Below, in pieces: positions 52,529-60,892 of a stretch of DNA of 64,000 nucleotides. A model generated the notes under the pieces. That model had not been told where the DNA came from and ran no database searches. It worked only from the letters and a program-made list of their open reading frames with translations. A program made the position numbers and the translations under genes. Source of the DNA: Scatomonas sp963930955 (GTDB lineage: Bacteria; Bacillota; Clostridia; Lachnospirales; Lachnospiraceae); contig OZ006967.1 in the NCBI GenBank assembly GCA_963930955.1, positions 1,984,001 to 2,048,000 of the forward strand, written 5' to 3'. Within the stretch, counting starts at the first letter, position 1. The number at the start of each line of letters is the position of its first letter.

Positions 52529-53681
52529 ACTATATAAATTAAGAGATTACAATTTTAGACTGATTGTTTTCCTGCTTGCCCTGAGCGGGATCGGAATAAC
52601 ACTTGTGAATTCTGCGGATCCTTCTCTGAGCAGCCGGCAGGCGGTAGGTGTGATCCTTGGCATTATCCTGATGGTGATTGTTTCACTGATGGATTACAGC
52701 TGGATCCTGAATTTTTACTGGATTATATATGCGTTTACCATCGGCATGCTGTTTCTGGTGGCGGTACTGGGACATACAGCCGGAGGCGCTACTAGGTGGC
52801 TCACCATCGGCGGAGAGGGCGGACTTCAGTTTCAGCCCACGGAAATCGCCAAGATCTCTCTGGTGCTGTTTTTTGCCATGTTTCTTATGAAACACGAAGA
52901 AGATCTGAACACTCTAAAAACAATCTTGAAGGCAGTAGCTCTCATTGCGCTGCCCCTGCTGCTGATTGTAGTGCAGCCGGACCTGAAAAATACTATTACC
53001 ATCGCTCTTGTTTTTTGCCTGCTGATGTTTGCCGCGGGATTAAAGTATAAGATCATCGGAGGGGTTCTCCTGGTAACTATTCCGCTGACACTGCTGGCGC
53101 TGTTTTTGATCACCCAGACAAATCTTCCCATTGTGGACGACTATCAGCGGGATCGAATTATGGCATTCCTTAATTCCGAGGACGCTTCCTATTCCGAAGA
53201 CAGAATGCAGCAGGAAAATTCCGTTATGGCGATCGGTTCCGGCCAGTTGGCCGGAAAGGGGCTGAACAATAACGAAGTTTCTACTGCAAATAAAGGAAAT
53301 TATGTGGCGGAGATCGAAACCGATTTTATTTTTGCGGTGGCCGGAGAGGAGCTTGGTTTTGTAGGCTGTTTTCTGATTGTTCTGCTGTTGTTTTTGATCA
53401 TACTGGAATGTATGCGGACCGGCAGCCGCGCCAAGGACCAGAGCGGCACCATTATCTGCTGCGGCGTAGGAGCTTTGGTGGCGATTCAGAGTTTTATCAA
53501 CATCGGCGTTGCTACAGGGCTTCTTCCAAATACAGGAACCCCCCTGCCCTTTGTCAGCAATGGTCTTTCATCCCTGGTCAGCTATTATATCGGCATGGGA
53601 TTTGTACTGAACGTTGGACTCCAGCACAGAAAATTTTATGGAGGTAAAAAATCATATGAACATCGGCTTCATCGCGCATGA
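52521..53681 (+). CDS. rodA: Peptidoglycan glycosyltransferase RodA (SEDS family)
   Basis: A 386-residue SEDS polymerase that pairs with PBP2. About ten membrane helices. Signature GGATRWLTIGGEGGLQFQPTEIAKI lies near residues 88-112, ETDFIFAVAGEELGFVG near 270 with the conserved acidic residues, and the C-terminal NTGTPLPFVSNGLSSLVSYY. ATG 52521 overlaps the end of minE by 8 bases. The 3' end overlaps the mgsA-like gene by 26 bases. Confidence 0.95.
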   Translation: MLRLYKLRDYNFRLIVFLLALSGIGITLVNSADPSLSSRQAVGVILGIILMVIVSLMDYSWILNFYWIIYAFTIGMLFLVAVLGHTAGGATRWLTIGGEGGLQFQPTEIAKISLVLFFAMFLMKHEEDLNTLKTILKAVALIALPLLLIVVQPDLKNTITIALVFCLLMFAAGLKYKIIGGVLLVTIPLTLLALFLITQTNLPIVDDYQRDRIMAFLNSEDASYSEDRMQQENSVMAIGSGQLAGKGLNNNEVSTANKGNYVAEIETDFIFAVAGEELGFVGCFLIVLLLFLIILECMRTGSRAKDQSGTIICCGVGALVAIQSFINIGVATGLLPNTGTPLPFVSNGLSSLVSYYIGMGFVLNVGLQHRKFYGGKKSYEHRLHRA

Positions 53682-54060
53682 CGCAAAAAAGATTCTGATG
53701 CAGAATTTCTGTATCGCATACCGGGGCATCCTGGCAAAACATTCCCTTTTTGCCACCGGAACTACAGGAAGGATGATCGAGGAAACCTGCGGGCTGAATG
53801 TATATAAATATCTGGCCGGTCATGTTGGCGGTGTGCAGCAGATCACCTCTCAGATCGAACAGAATGATCTGGATATGCTGATTTTTCTGTGCGATCCGCT
53901 GACGCCGAAAAGCCACGAACCAAATATCAAACATCTCATGTATATCTGCGATATGCATACGATTCCGCTGGCTACAAATCTTGCCACTGCGGAAATGCTT
54001 GTGAAATCTCTGGACAGAGGAGAGTTGGATTGGCGTGAAGCATACAGAAAATCAGAGTAA
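53656..54060 (+). CDS. Methylglyoxal synthase-like protein lacking both catalytic aspartates
   Basis: A 134-residue protein of the MgsA fold. The phosphate-binding elements AHD (7-9) and TGTTG (34-38) and the conserved Asp80 and His87 are kept. However, the residue matching E. coli Asp71, the catalytic base in GGDQQ, is Val60 (GGVQQ), and the residue matching Asp101 is Asn90 (HEPN). Loss of both argues against methylglyoxal synthase activity. ATG 53656 lies in the 3' end of rodA and the stop overlaps dacA by 26 bases, so it is tightly held in the shape operon. Confidence 0.85.
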   Translation: MNIGFIAHDAKKILMQNFCIAYRGILAKHSLFATGTTGRMIEETCGLNVYKYLAGHVGGVQQITSQIEQNDLDMLIFLCDPLTPKSHEPNIKHLMYICDMHTIPLATNLATAEMLVKSLDRGELDWREAYRKSE

Positions 54061-55072
54061 ATTTTCAGAAAACACGATATGGAACCGGCTCTTGACGATT
54101 TTGATCCTTTGTATTTTACTTCTGGGTATTCTTCTGGTATTTGTTATGATCCGTAAAGACCGGACGCTGGATCTTCAGCAGAGTTATTTTTCCACATACA
54201 GTCCTCTGGCAGGAACAGAAGATTCCTTCAGCCGGGCGGATACCTTTGCCTCGGATCTGTGTGCCGCAGAGGAGAATACCAGCCGGCAGGGTATTCAGCT
54301 CCACTCCCAGGAGGAAAAGGGTCTTTTATTTAATCTGGAAACAGGGGAAGTCCTGTTCACACAGAATATTTATCAAAAGAGTTATCCTGCCAGCATCACC
54401 AAAATCATGACAGCCATTCTGGCTGTGGAAAATGGAACCATGGAAGATACGGTGACAATGACCCGGGAGGATCTGACCCTGGAAGAGGGGTCGCAGATGA
54501 GCGGCATGGAGGAAGGAGACACGGTCACTATGGATCAGCTGTTTCATGCCCTGGTAGTCTATTCCGCCAACGATGCGGCCATGGCCATTGCCAGGCACAT
54601 AGGCGGAACTGTAGACCACTTTGTAGAACTGATGAACCAAAAAGCTCTGAGCCTGGGAATGACCGGAACGCATTTTGCCAACCCCCACGGCCTCCATCAG
54701 GAAGATCATTATACAACTCCCTACGATGTGTATCTGATGCTGAATTACGCTTTTCAGCTTCCGGAATTTATGAAAACCGCTCAGCTTTCCTCTTATCAGC
54801 TGGATATACCCGCAAGAGAAGGAAAGGCGGCCCGGTCCCTTCAGCTTTCCTCTACGGATCAGTATTTAACCGGCGCCCGCACCGTTCCGAAAGATGTAAC
54901 GGTACTGGGAGGAAAAACCGGCACAACGCCGGAAGCCGGCTCCAACCTGGCTGTTCTGGTCCAGAATGCCTACGGGGTTCCCTATATGGCCATAGTCATG
55001 AATGCGCAGAACAGCTGGACCCTTTATGAGGATATGGATCAGCTGCTCCTGCAGATTAACCAATCTTCCTGA
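54035..55072 (+). CDS. dacA: D-alanyl-D-alanine carboxypeptidase
   Basis: A 345-residue penicillin-binding DD-carboxypeptidase that trims pentapeptides. An N-terminal membrane helix lies at about residues 18-40. Active-site motifs are Ser120-I-T-Lys123, Ser177-A-Asn179 and Lys294-Thr-Gly296. It ends soon after the catalytic domain with no second membrane anchor. The GTG at 54035 overlaps the mgsA-like gene by 26 bases; GAGGAG lies 12 bases upstream. Last gene of the operon. Confidence 0.93.
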   Translation: MKHTENQSKFSENTIWNRLLTILILCILLLGILLVFVMIRKDRTLDLQQSYFSTYSPLAGTEDSFSRADTFASDLCAAEENTSRQGIQLHSQEEKGLLFNLETGEVLFTQNIYQKSYPASITKIMTAILAVENGTMEDTVTMTREDLTLEEGSQMSGMEEGDTVTMDQLFHALVVYSANDAAMAIARHIGGTVDHFVELMNQKALSLGMTGTHFANPHGLHQEDHYTTPYDVYLMLNYAFQLPEFMKTAQLSSYQLDIPAREGKAARSLQLSSTDQYLTGARTVPKDVTVLGGKTGTTPEAGSNLAVLVQNAYGVPYMAIVMNAQNSWTLYEDMDQLLLQINQSS

Positions 55073-55112
55073 ATGCAGGAAGGAATAAAATAAGAAATTA
55101 TGTGAAATTTGC

Positions 55113-55141
55113 TTGTGTTTTTTGTTCAAATACACTATAAT
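55113..55141 (+). promoter_or_regulatory. Promoter of the P-loop protein gene
   Basis: TTGTGT, 17 bases and TATAAT, about 62 bases before the start codon. The leader between is AT-rich and without clear structure. Confidence 0.65.
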
Positions 55142-55203
55142 TAGAGCATGAACTCAGAAGTTTTTAGTCAAATTACTAATTAGGGTCTAAGGAGGAAACT
55201 GCT

Positions 55204-55629
55204 ATGGTTCAATTAATTGTTGGAAAAAAAGGAAAAGGCAAGACAAAATATCTTCTGGATAAGGTAAACTCTGCAATTCAGGACGCACACGGAAGTATCG
55301 TATATCTGGATAAAAGCTCCAAACACATGTATGAACTGAATAATAAAATCCGTCTCATTGACGTTTCTGCTTTTCCGTTAAAGAATAGTGATGAATTTAT
55401 CGGCTTTATCTGTGGAATTCTTTCCCAGGATCATGATCTGGAACAGATGTATCTGGACAGCTTTCTGAGACTTGCCAGGCTGGAAGGCAAGGAAACCGAG
55501 ATCGACAGCTGTGTAAAGCAGTTAGAGGAAATCAGCAGCATCTTCGGAGCTGATTTCGTCTTAAGCGTCTCCCTAGACAAAGAAGAATTAAGCGCTGATC
55601 TTCAGGAAAAGATCATCCTTGCTTTATAA
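55204..55629 (+). CDS. Small P-loop protein of unknown function
   Basis: A 141-residue cytoplasmic protein with a perfect N-terminal Walker A, GKKGKGKTK (residues 7-15). A hydrophobic strand SIVYLDKSS near residue 32 follows. No convincing Walker B (hydrophobic-DE) is present; ADFVLSVSLDKEEL near 120 is the nearest. Similar proteins are sometimes labelled PilT-like, which the length and lack of other motifs do not support. ATG follows AAGGAGG. Monocistronic, with its own promoter and terminator. Confidence 0.7.
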   Translation: MVQLIVGKKGKGKTKYLLDKVNSAIQDAHGSIVYLDKSSKHMYELNNKIRLIDVSAFPLKNSDEFIGFICGILSQDHDLEQMYLDSFLRLARLEGKETEIDSCVKQLEEISSIFGADFVLSVSLDKEELSADLQEKIILAL

Positions 55630-55646
55630 ATACATAAAATTCTGCG

Positions 55647-55690
55647 AGAACTGCCGCACTGTTTTGTGAGGCAGTTCTTTTATGACTTTT
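55647..55690 (+). terminator. Terminator after the P-loop protein gene
   Basis: AGAACTGCC and GGCAGTTCT form a perfect 9-bp stem with a 14-base loop followed by TTTATGACTTTTTT. Confidence 0.85.
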
Positions 55691-55775
55691 TTGTGTCCGG
55701 AGAAAATAGGCTTGAGTAATCGGAGGGAAGATGCTAAAATAGATAGCGGAGTATAAATGAGTAAGGAGATTTGCT

Positions 55776-57149
55776 TTGTCAAAAAAGAGTGTCAAACAGG
55801 AAAAAGGGAGCGCCGGCACCGCCCCCTCCGGTCTGCATAAATATATAAATTTTAATATTGGAACGGTGATATTCGGAGCTTTATTTTTGTATCTGATTAT
55901 CACCGTTGTGATTTATCTGACTGCCGACCACATAACTTCCTATCAGGTAACAAGAGGGCCTCTTTCACAAAATGAAACCTACAACGCCCTTGTTCTTCGC
56001 TCAGAAGAAGTGGTCAGCGCCGGCAGCAGCGGCTATGTCAACTATTTTGTACAGGATAGTTCCAAGGTCAGTGTCGGCAGTACCGTCTGCAGCATCAGCG
56101 CCAATCCTCTGCCGCTTTCCGGCCAGGAGGAGTCGGAAACGGATCTTGCTGAAATCCGCAGCCAGGCATCTGTATTCGCGGAAGGCTTCCAGGTAAATGA
56201 CTTTGAATCCGTTTATGACTTTAAATATAAATTAAACGGAGTATCTTTAAGTCAGGCAGATGTCTCTGCCCTTTCCGGAACCCTATGCAATGCCGCTGCA
56301 GACGGAATCGTGGCATATTCCTGTGACGGATATGAGACTCTGGATCTGGACAATCTTTCGCCGGAACTGTTTCAGGCAAGATCCCATCAGCAGCAGCTGC
56401 TGGCCTCTTCCGGACAGGTGGCCGCCTCGGATCCGCTTTACCGCCTGATCAAAAGCGAAGAGTGGTCTATTATTATTCCGGTTACAGATGAACAGACTGT
56501 GCGTCTGGCTGCCTATACGAAAAGCCAGATTCAGGTGAAATTTCTCAAGGATGGCCAGAGTGAAATGGGCAGCCTGCGTCTGTTTTCCGCAGGCGAACAG
56601 AGATATGCGGAAATATCCTTTGACAGCGGCATGATCCGTTACTGCAACGACCGGCATCTGGATGTTGAACTGGTAACCAATACCCGAAGCGGGCTGAAAA
56701 TCCCTCTCTCCTCCCTTGTTGCCAAAGATTTTTATCTGGTGCCTTCCGGCTGGGCGGTGACCGGCGGTGAAAACGGCAGTCTTGGATTTCTGAAGGAGAC
56801 CACAGATGACAAGGGCCAGGTTTCCTCCAGCTTTGTCGAGACGGTTATTTACGCAGAGTCTGAATCAGAAGAAGGGGAAAGCTATTATTATGTAGATACC
56901 GCCAGCCTCCGGGAGGGGGACGTGCTGGTACGGCCGGATTCCAACAGCCGGTATACTATAGGAGAGAAGGGCGCTCTGGAAGGCGTCTACTGCATTAATA
57001 AAGGTTACGCCGTATTCCGCAGAGTTTCTATCATCGATCAGAACGATGAGTACTGCATTGTTGAAACGGGTACAGATTACGGAATTTCCCAGTTTGATTA
57101 TATTGTATACGATGGAAGCACTGTAAATGAAGAAGATATTTTATATTAA
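55776..57149 (+). CDS. HlyD-like membrane protein
   Basis: A 457-residue bitopic membrane protein. A short basic N-terminus and membrane helix at about residues 29-50 are followed by a large extracytoplasmic part. This opens with a lipoyl/HlyD-like beta segment (VLRSEEVVSAGSSGYVNYFVQDSSKVSVGSTV) and has beta-rich domains near 225-340 and 390-455. It resembles proteins annotated as HlyD family adaptors, but no ABC or RND partner is nearby. TTG start with AAGGAG. It directly precedes yggS-sepF, so a role at the division site is possible. Confidence 0.7.
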   Translation: MSKKSVKQEKGSAGTAPSGLHKYINFNIGTVIFGALFLYLIITVVIYLTADHITSYQVTRGPLSQNETYNALVLRSEEVVSAGSSGYVNYFVQDSSKVSVGSTVCSISANPLPLSGQEESETDLAEIRSQASVFAEGFQVNDFESVYDFKYKLNGVSLSQADVSALSGTLCNAAADGIVAYSCDGYETLDLDNLSPELFQARSHQQQLLASSGQVAASDPLYRLIKSEEWSIIIPVTDEQTVRLAAYTKSQIQVKFLKDGQSEMGSLRLFSAGEQRYAEISFDSGMIRYCNDRHLDVELVTNTRSGLKIPLSSLVAKDFYLVPSGWAVTGGENGSLGFLKETTDDKGQVSSSFVETVIYAESESEEGESYYYVDTASLREGDVLVRPDSNSRYTIGEKGALEGVYCINKGYAVFRRVSIIDQNDEYCIVETGTDYGISQFDYIVYDGSTVNEEDILY

Positions 57150-57169
57150 CAGGAGCAGGAGGCCTGAAA

Positions 57170-57868
57170 ATGCTGAAGGAAAATTTTGAGGATGTAGAAC
57201 AACGGATTGCCGAAGCCTGTGCCCGCAGCGGGCGTTCCAGGGAGGAAGTGACACTGATCGCGGTCAGCAAAACAAAGCCGGAAGAAATGATCCGGGAAGT
57301 TTATGATCTGGGCCATAGAGATTTCGGTGAAAACAAGGTCCAGGAACTAACGGCCAAATGCCAGGATCTCCCCGAAGACATCCGCTGGCATCTTATCGGA
57401 CATCTGCAGACAAATAAAGTAAAATATATTGTGGGAAAAACCTGCCTGATTCATTCGGTAGATTCCCTGAAACTGGCGCAGACCATCAGCAGGGAGGCCA
57501 TGAAGCAGGGGTGTGAAGTCCCTGTTCTTATTGAGGTAAACGTAGCGGGAGAGGAAAGCAAATTCGGAGTCACTCCGGAAGAGACAGAACCTTTAATCCG
57601 CCAGATCGCCCAGCTTCCCGGCATATCTGTGCGTGGCCTGATGACCATAGGGCCAAATGTTTCCAATGGGGAAGAAAACCGTCCGGTTTTCCGTAAATTG
57701 AAAGAATTAAGTGTTGACATTGGGAGCAAAAACATTAATAATGTTACTATGAATGTTTTGAGCATGGGAATGACCGGCGACTACTGGGTTGCCATTGAAG
57801 AGGGCGCCACAATGGTCCGGGTCGGTACTGGGATTTTTGGACAGCGGTCTTATGACATTCCGAATTAA
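57170..57868 (+). CDS. YggS family PLP homeostasis protein
   Basis: A 232-residue fold-type III PLP-binding protein (YlmE in Bacillus) that buffers pyridoxal phosphate and has no known catalytic reaction. The PLP lysine lies in LIAVSKTKP near residue 38, FGENKVQE near 60, WHLIGHLQTNKVK near 78 and LSMGMTGDYWVAIEEGATMVRVG near 203. It precedes sepF, as in many Firmicutes. Confidence 0.95.
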   Translation: MLKENFEDVEQRIAEACARSGRSREEVTLIAVSKTKPEEMIREVYDLGHRDFGENKVQELTAKCQDLPEDIRWHLIGHLQTNKVKYIVGKTCLIHSVDSLKLAQTISREAMKQGCEVPVLIEVNVAGEESKFGVTPEETEPLIRQIAQLPGISVRGLMTIGPNVSNGEENRPVFRKLKELSVDIGSKNINNVTMNVLSMGMTGDYWVAIEEGATMVRVGTGIFGQRSYDIPN

Positions 57869-57889
57869 ATCAATAGGAGATTGAACAAA

Positions 57890-58456
57890 ATGAGTGTTTT
57901 GGACAAGTTTTTAAATGCGATCCGTTTAAACGATGATTACGATGACGAGGATGAATTTTTTGATGAAGATGATGAAATAGATGAGGATGATTTCGAAGAA
58001 GAGGAAAAACCCAAAAAGAGATTTTTCCAGAAAATAAGGGATACGGAAGAGGATGAAGAAGTTCCCCCTGCCAGAAAGGTAGCAGCCAAACCCCAGGCAG
58101 CCCCTGCGGCGCGTCCTTCCAGGGTTTCTTCTCCCAAGGTAACCCCTATGCGCAGAAAGGCTTCCGGCAGCGGAATGGAAGTCTGCGTGATCAAACCCAA
58201 CTCTATGGAAGATACCCGGGAAATTGCGGATACGCTTCTTGCCAACTGCACAGTTGTCCTGAACCTGGAGGGAATTGATGTAGAGGTAGCGCAGCGCATC
58301 ATTGATTTTGCCTGCGGCGCCTGCTATTCCATTAACGGAAGCCTGCAGAAAGTTTCCAGCTATATTTTTATCCTTACTCCGGCCAGCGTGGAAATCTCCG
58401 GCGATATCCAGGATATTCTGAACGGGGCCATTCCTTCCATCCGCACGGAATTCTGA
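57890..58456 (+). CDS. sepF: Cell division protein SepF
   Basis: A 188-residue FtsZ-binding protein that anchors the Z-ring to the membrane. The N-terminal amphipathic helix MSVLDKFLNAIRL fits the membrane anchor. A very acidic linker (about 15-50) and a basic/alanine stretch (about 60-95) precede the SepF domain (EVCVIKPNSMEDTREIADTL to the C-terminus). ATG 57890 is preferred to TTG 57881 because GGAG lies 10 bases upstream and the resulting N-terminus matches the family. Confidence 0.94.
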   Translation: MSVLDKFLNAIRLNDDYDDEDEFFDEDDEIDEDDFEEEEKPKKRFFQKIRDTEEDEEVPPARKVAAKPQAAPAARPSRVSSPKVTPMRRKASGSGMEVCVIKPNSMEDTREIADTLLANCTVVLNLEGIDVEVAQRIIDFACGACYSINGSLQKVSSYIFILTPASVEISGDIQDILNGAIPSIRTEF

Positions 58457-58460
58457 CAGC

Positions 58461-59213
58461 ATGGAGCGTGACGAACTTTTTCTTAGAAAAATGGAGGAAA
58501 CTGCAGATGCCGCTTATCAGAAGGGGATCGTCAGTTTCACCGATTTTCTGGATTTGTATGAAATACATAGGATGCATAGCGTAAACTGGAGAGAGCACGG
58601 GGTTTCCCTGTGCCTTTCCGGAGGCTATGAAGCAGCAGAGCGTCAGATGGCAGCATTTCTCCCTGATGCTCTTTCTTATGAATGGGAATTTCCTTTTTCC
58701 TGCGTAAAGGTCTTTGCGGCAGCACCTAAATTTGCCGGAGAAATGACCCACAGAGATTACCTGGGAGCTGTTTTAGGCCTGGGCATTGACCGCCGTGTTC
58801 TGGGTGATATTCTGGTGGGTGAGAAGCAGGCCTTTATTTTTTGCAAAAACACCATGGTTTCCTACCTGCAGAAAGAACTAACCAGTGTGGGAAAAACGGC
58901 GGTTCATGCCTGTATCTGTGAAAATCCTCAGGAAATTCCCGCACCTGCGGAAGAGGAGATTACAGGCTCTGTGGCTTCTCTCAGGCTGGATGCAGTAATC
59001 GCTCTGGCCTTTCGAAGCTCCAGAAGTTCTATGCTGCCGCTGATCCAGGAGGGCAGGGTATTTGTAAATGGGAGATTGGCTGCTTCCAACGGAACTGCGG
59101 TAGAAGCCGGTGACATAATTTCCGTAAGAGGACACGGGAAGTTCCGGTTTGATGACTTGATTTCAAAAACAAAAAAGGGCCGCTGCATGGTGCGGCTTTA
59201 CAGATACAGATAA
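58461..59213 (+). CDS. YlmH family S4-domain RNA-binding protein
   Basis: A 250-residue protein of the YlmH family, found on ribosomes and implicated in ribosome quality control in Bacillus. The N-terminal two thirds include the motif HRDYLGAVLGLGIDRRVLGDI near residue 95. An S4 RNA-binding domain spans about 170-245 (LRLDAVIALAFRSSRSSMLPLIQEGRVFVNG). It follows sepF by 4 bases. Confidence 0.92.
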   Translation: MERDELFLRKMEETADAAYQKGIVSFTDFLDLYEIHRMHSVNWREHGVSLCLSGGYEAAERQMAAFLPDALSYEWEFPFSCVKVFAAAPKFAGEMTHRDYLGAVLGLGIDRRVLGDILVGEKQAFIFCKNTMVSYLQKELTSVGKTAVHACICENPQEIPAPAEEEITGSVASLRLDAVIALAFRSSRSSMLPLIQEGRVFVNGRLAASNGTAVEAGDIISVRGHGKFRFDDLISKTKKGRCMVRLYRYR

Positions 59214-59229
59214 AAGAGGAGGCAGAATC

Positions 59230-60342
59230 ATGCAGAGCTTATTGATCCAACGAAAAGGCGAACCCCTGGAGTTTTCTTATAAAATTATCTGGGAAGATAA
59301 TTTTGACGGTTTAGGCAGACAGCTGGAAGTATTGGGACTGAAGGCAAAAAAAGCCTGCATCGTTGCGGACAGCAGAGTTGCCGACTTATATCTCCATGAG
59401 ATCGCCTCCTGTCTGAATGGGGTAATCTCCCAGATTGATACTTACGTATTTCCGGAGGGAGAAGCCAGCAAAAATCTCCATACTGTACAGGAACTGTATA
59501 AATTTCTCATAACCAGAAATTATGAGCGGAAAGACATTCTGATCGCTTTGGGAGGCGGTGTTACAGGGGATCTGACCGGCTTTGCCGCTGCCACCTATCT
59601 CCGGGGAATTGATTTTATACAGGTTCCCACAACTCTCCTGGCACAGGTGGACAGCAGCATCGGCGGAAAAACCGGTGTTGATCTGGATCATTTCAAAAAC
59701 ATGGTGGGGGCATTCTGCCAGCCAAGGCTTGTTTATATGAACACATCTGTTTTATCAACCTTATCTGAAAAACAATTTGCCAGCGGAATGGGAGAGGTTG
59801 TTAAGACCGCCCTTCTCCGGGATCAGGAATTTTTCCTCTGGCTGGGAGACCATCAGAAGCAGATCCAAGCCAGAGAGAAGGCAGTTCTGGAACATATGAT
59901 CCACCGCTGCTGTGAGATCAAAGCCCAGGTCGTTGCGGAAGATCCTAAGGAACAGGGCATCCGGGCCACACTGAATCTTGGGCATACCATCGGACATGCC
60001 ATTGAAAAGCGGATGGATTTTCAGCTCCTTCACGGGGAATGCGTTGCTTTGGGACTGGCTGCAGCCGCCTTTCTTTCCTGCAAAAAGGGTTATATTTCCC
60101 GGGAGGATCAGGAGACCATTCTTCATACCCTGAAAGAATTTCGGCTTCCTGTGCACTTCCAGGGAGTTTCCCCTGAAAAGATTCTGGAGACTACAAAATC
60201 CGACAAAAAAATGGAAAACGGACAGATTAAATTTATTCTGCTTCATCCCATGGGAAACGCTGTTATAGATAAAACCGTAACGGATGCAGAAATCCTGGAA
60301 GCTGTCCGTAAACTGAACGGAGAATCCATTTATGAAGACTGA
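59230..60342 (+). CDS. aroB: 3-dehydroquinate synthase
   Basis: A 370-residue NAD- and metal-dependent enzyme, the second step of the shikimate pathway. Motifs are FPEGEASKNLHTVQ near residue 75, IALGGGVTGDLTGFAAATYLRGI near 103, QVPTTLLAQVDSSIGGKTGVD near 130, and metal ligands in RATLNLGHTIGHAIE near 250 and LLHGECVALGL near 268. It stands alone from other aro genes and occupies the place where divIVA is often found after ylmH. It overlaps lspA by 11 bases. Confidence 0.96.
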   Translation: MQSLLIQRKGEPLEFSYKIIWEDNFDGLGRQLEVLGLKAKKACIVADSRVADLYLHEIASCLNGVISQIDTYVFPEGEASKNLHTVQELYKFLITRNYERKDILIALGGGVTGDLTGFAAATYLRGIDFIQVPTTLLAQVDSSIGGKTGVDLDHFKNMVGAFCQPRLVYMNTSVLSTLSEKQFASGMGEVVKTALLRDQEFFLWLGDHQKQIQAREKAVLEHMIHRCCEIKAQVVAEDPKEQGIRATLNLGHTIGHAIEKRMDFQLLHGECVALGLAAAAFLSCKKGYISREDQETILHTLKEFRLPVHFQGVSPEKILETTKSDKKMENGQIKFILLHPMGNAVIDKTVTDAEILEAVRKLNGESIYED

Positions 60343-60892
60343 AAAAAAAGGCCTCTTTACTTTTGTCTGTCTGTCCGCAGGGGCTGTACTTATCTTTTTG
60401 GACCAGATCACCAAATATGCGGCTGCCACCCGGCTGAAGGGGAATCCGCCGGTAATTCTGATCCCGGGGGTTCTGGAACTTCAATACTTGGAAAACCGTG
60501 GAGCTGCTTTCGGCTCTCTGCAGGGAATGCAGCTGTTTTTCTGGATCCTGACCCTGGCCTTTCTGGCAGCGGCTGTATTTTTTTTAATCCGCATTCCAAA
60601 AACCAGACGTTATTATCCGCTGATTGCCTGCTGCATTGTATTGACAGCCGGTGCGGCCGGTAATTTTATTGACCGGCTTCTGAACCAGTACGTGGTGGAT
60701 TTTATTTATTTTTCCATCATTAATTTTCCGATTTTTAATGTGGCTGATATTTATATTACCCTGTCTTTTATTGGAATATTGCTGCTTGTATTTTTCTTTT
60801 ATAAAGACGGAGATTTTGATTTCCTTTCACGGCGGAAAAGAACCGGGAACCAGGAAGAGCGGGAGAGGGATCCATGGACAAAAAAGAGTTAA
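60332..60892 (+). CDS. lspA: Lipoprotein signal peptidase (signal peptidase II)
   Basis: A 186-residue aspartic membrane protease that cleaves prolipoproteins such as the YerB-like lipoprotein in this window. Four membrane helices. The early motif FLDQITKYAA lies near residue 26. The two catalytic aspartates are in GNFIDRLLNQYVVDFIYF near 114 and FNVADIYITLS near 140. It overlaps aroB by 11 bases and the pseudouridine synthase gene by 19 bases. Confidence 0.95.
   Translation: MKTEKKGLFTFVCLSAGAVLIFLDQITKYAAATRLKGNPPVILIPGVLELQYLENRGAAFGSLQGMQLFFWILTLAFLAAAVFFLIRIPKTRRYYPLIACCIVLTAGAAGNFIDRLLNQYVVDFIYFSIINFPIFNVADIYITLSFIGILLLVFFFYKDGDFDFLSRRKRTGNQEERERDPWTKKS

Noticed and set aside
55204..55629. 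PilT-type twitching motility ATPase
   Set aside because: Only the Walker A is shared; it is far too short and lacks the other secretion-ATPase motifs.
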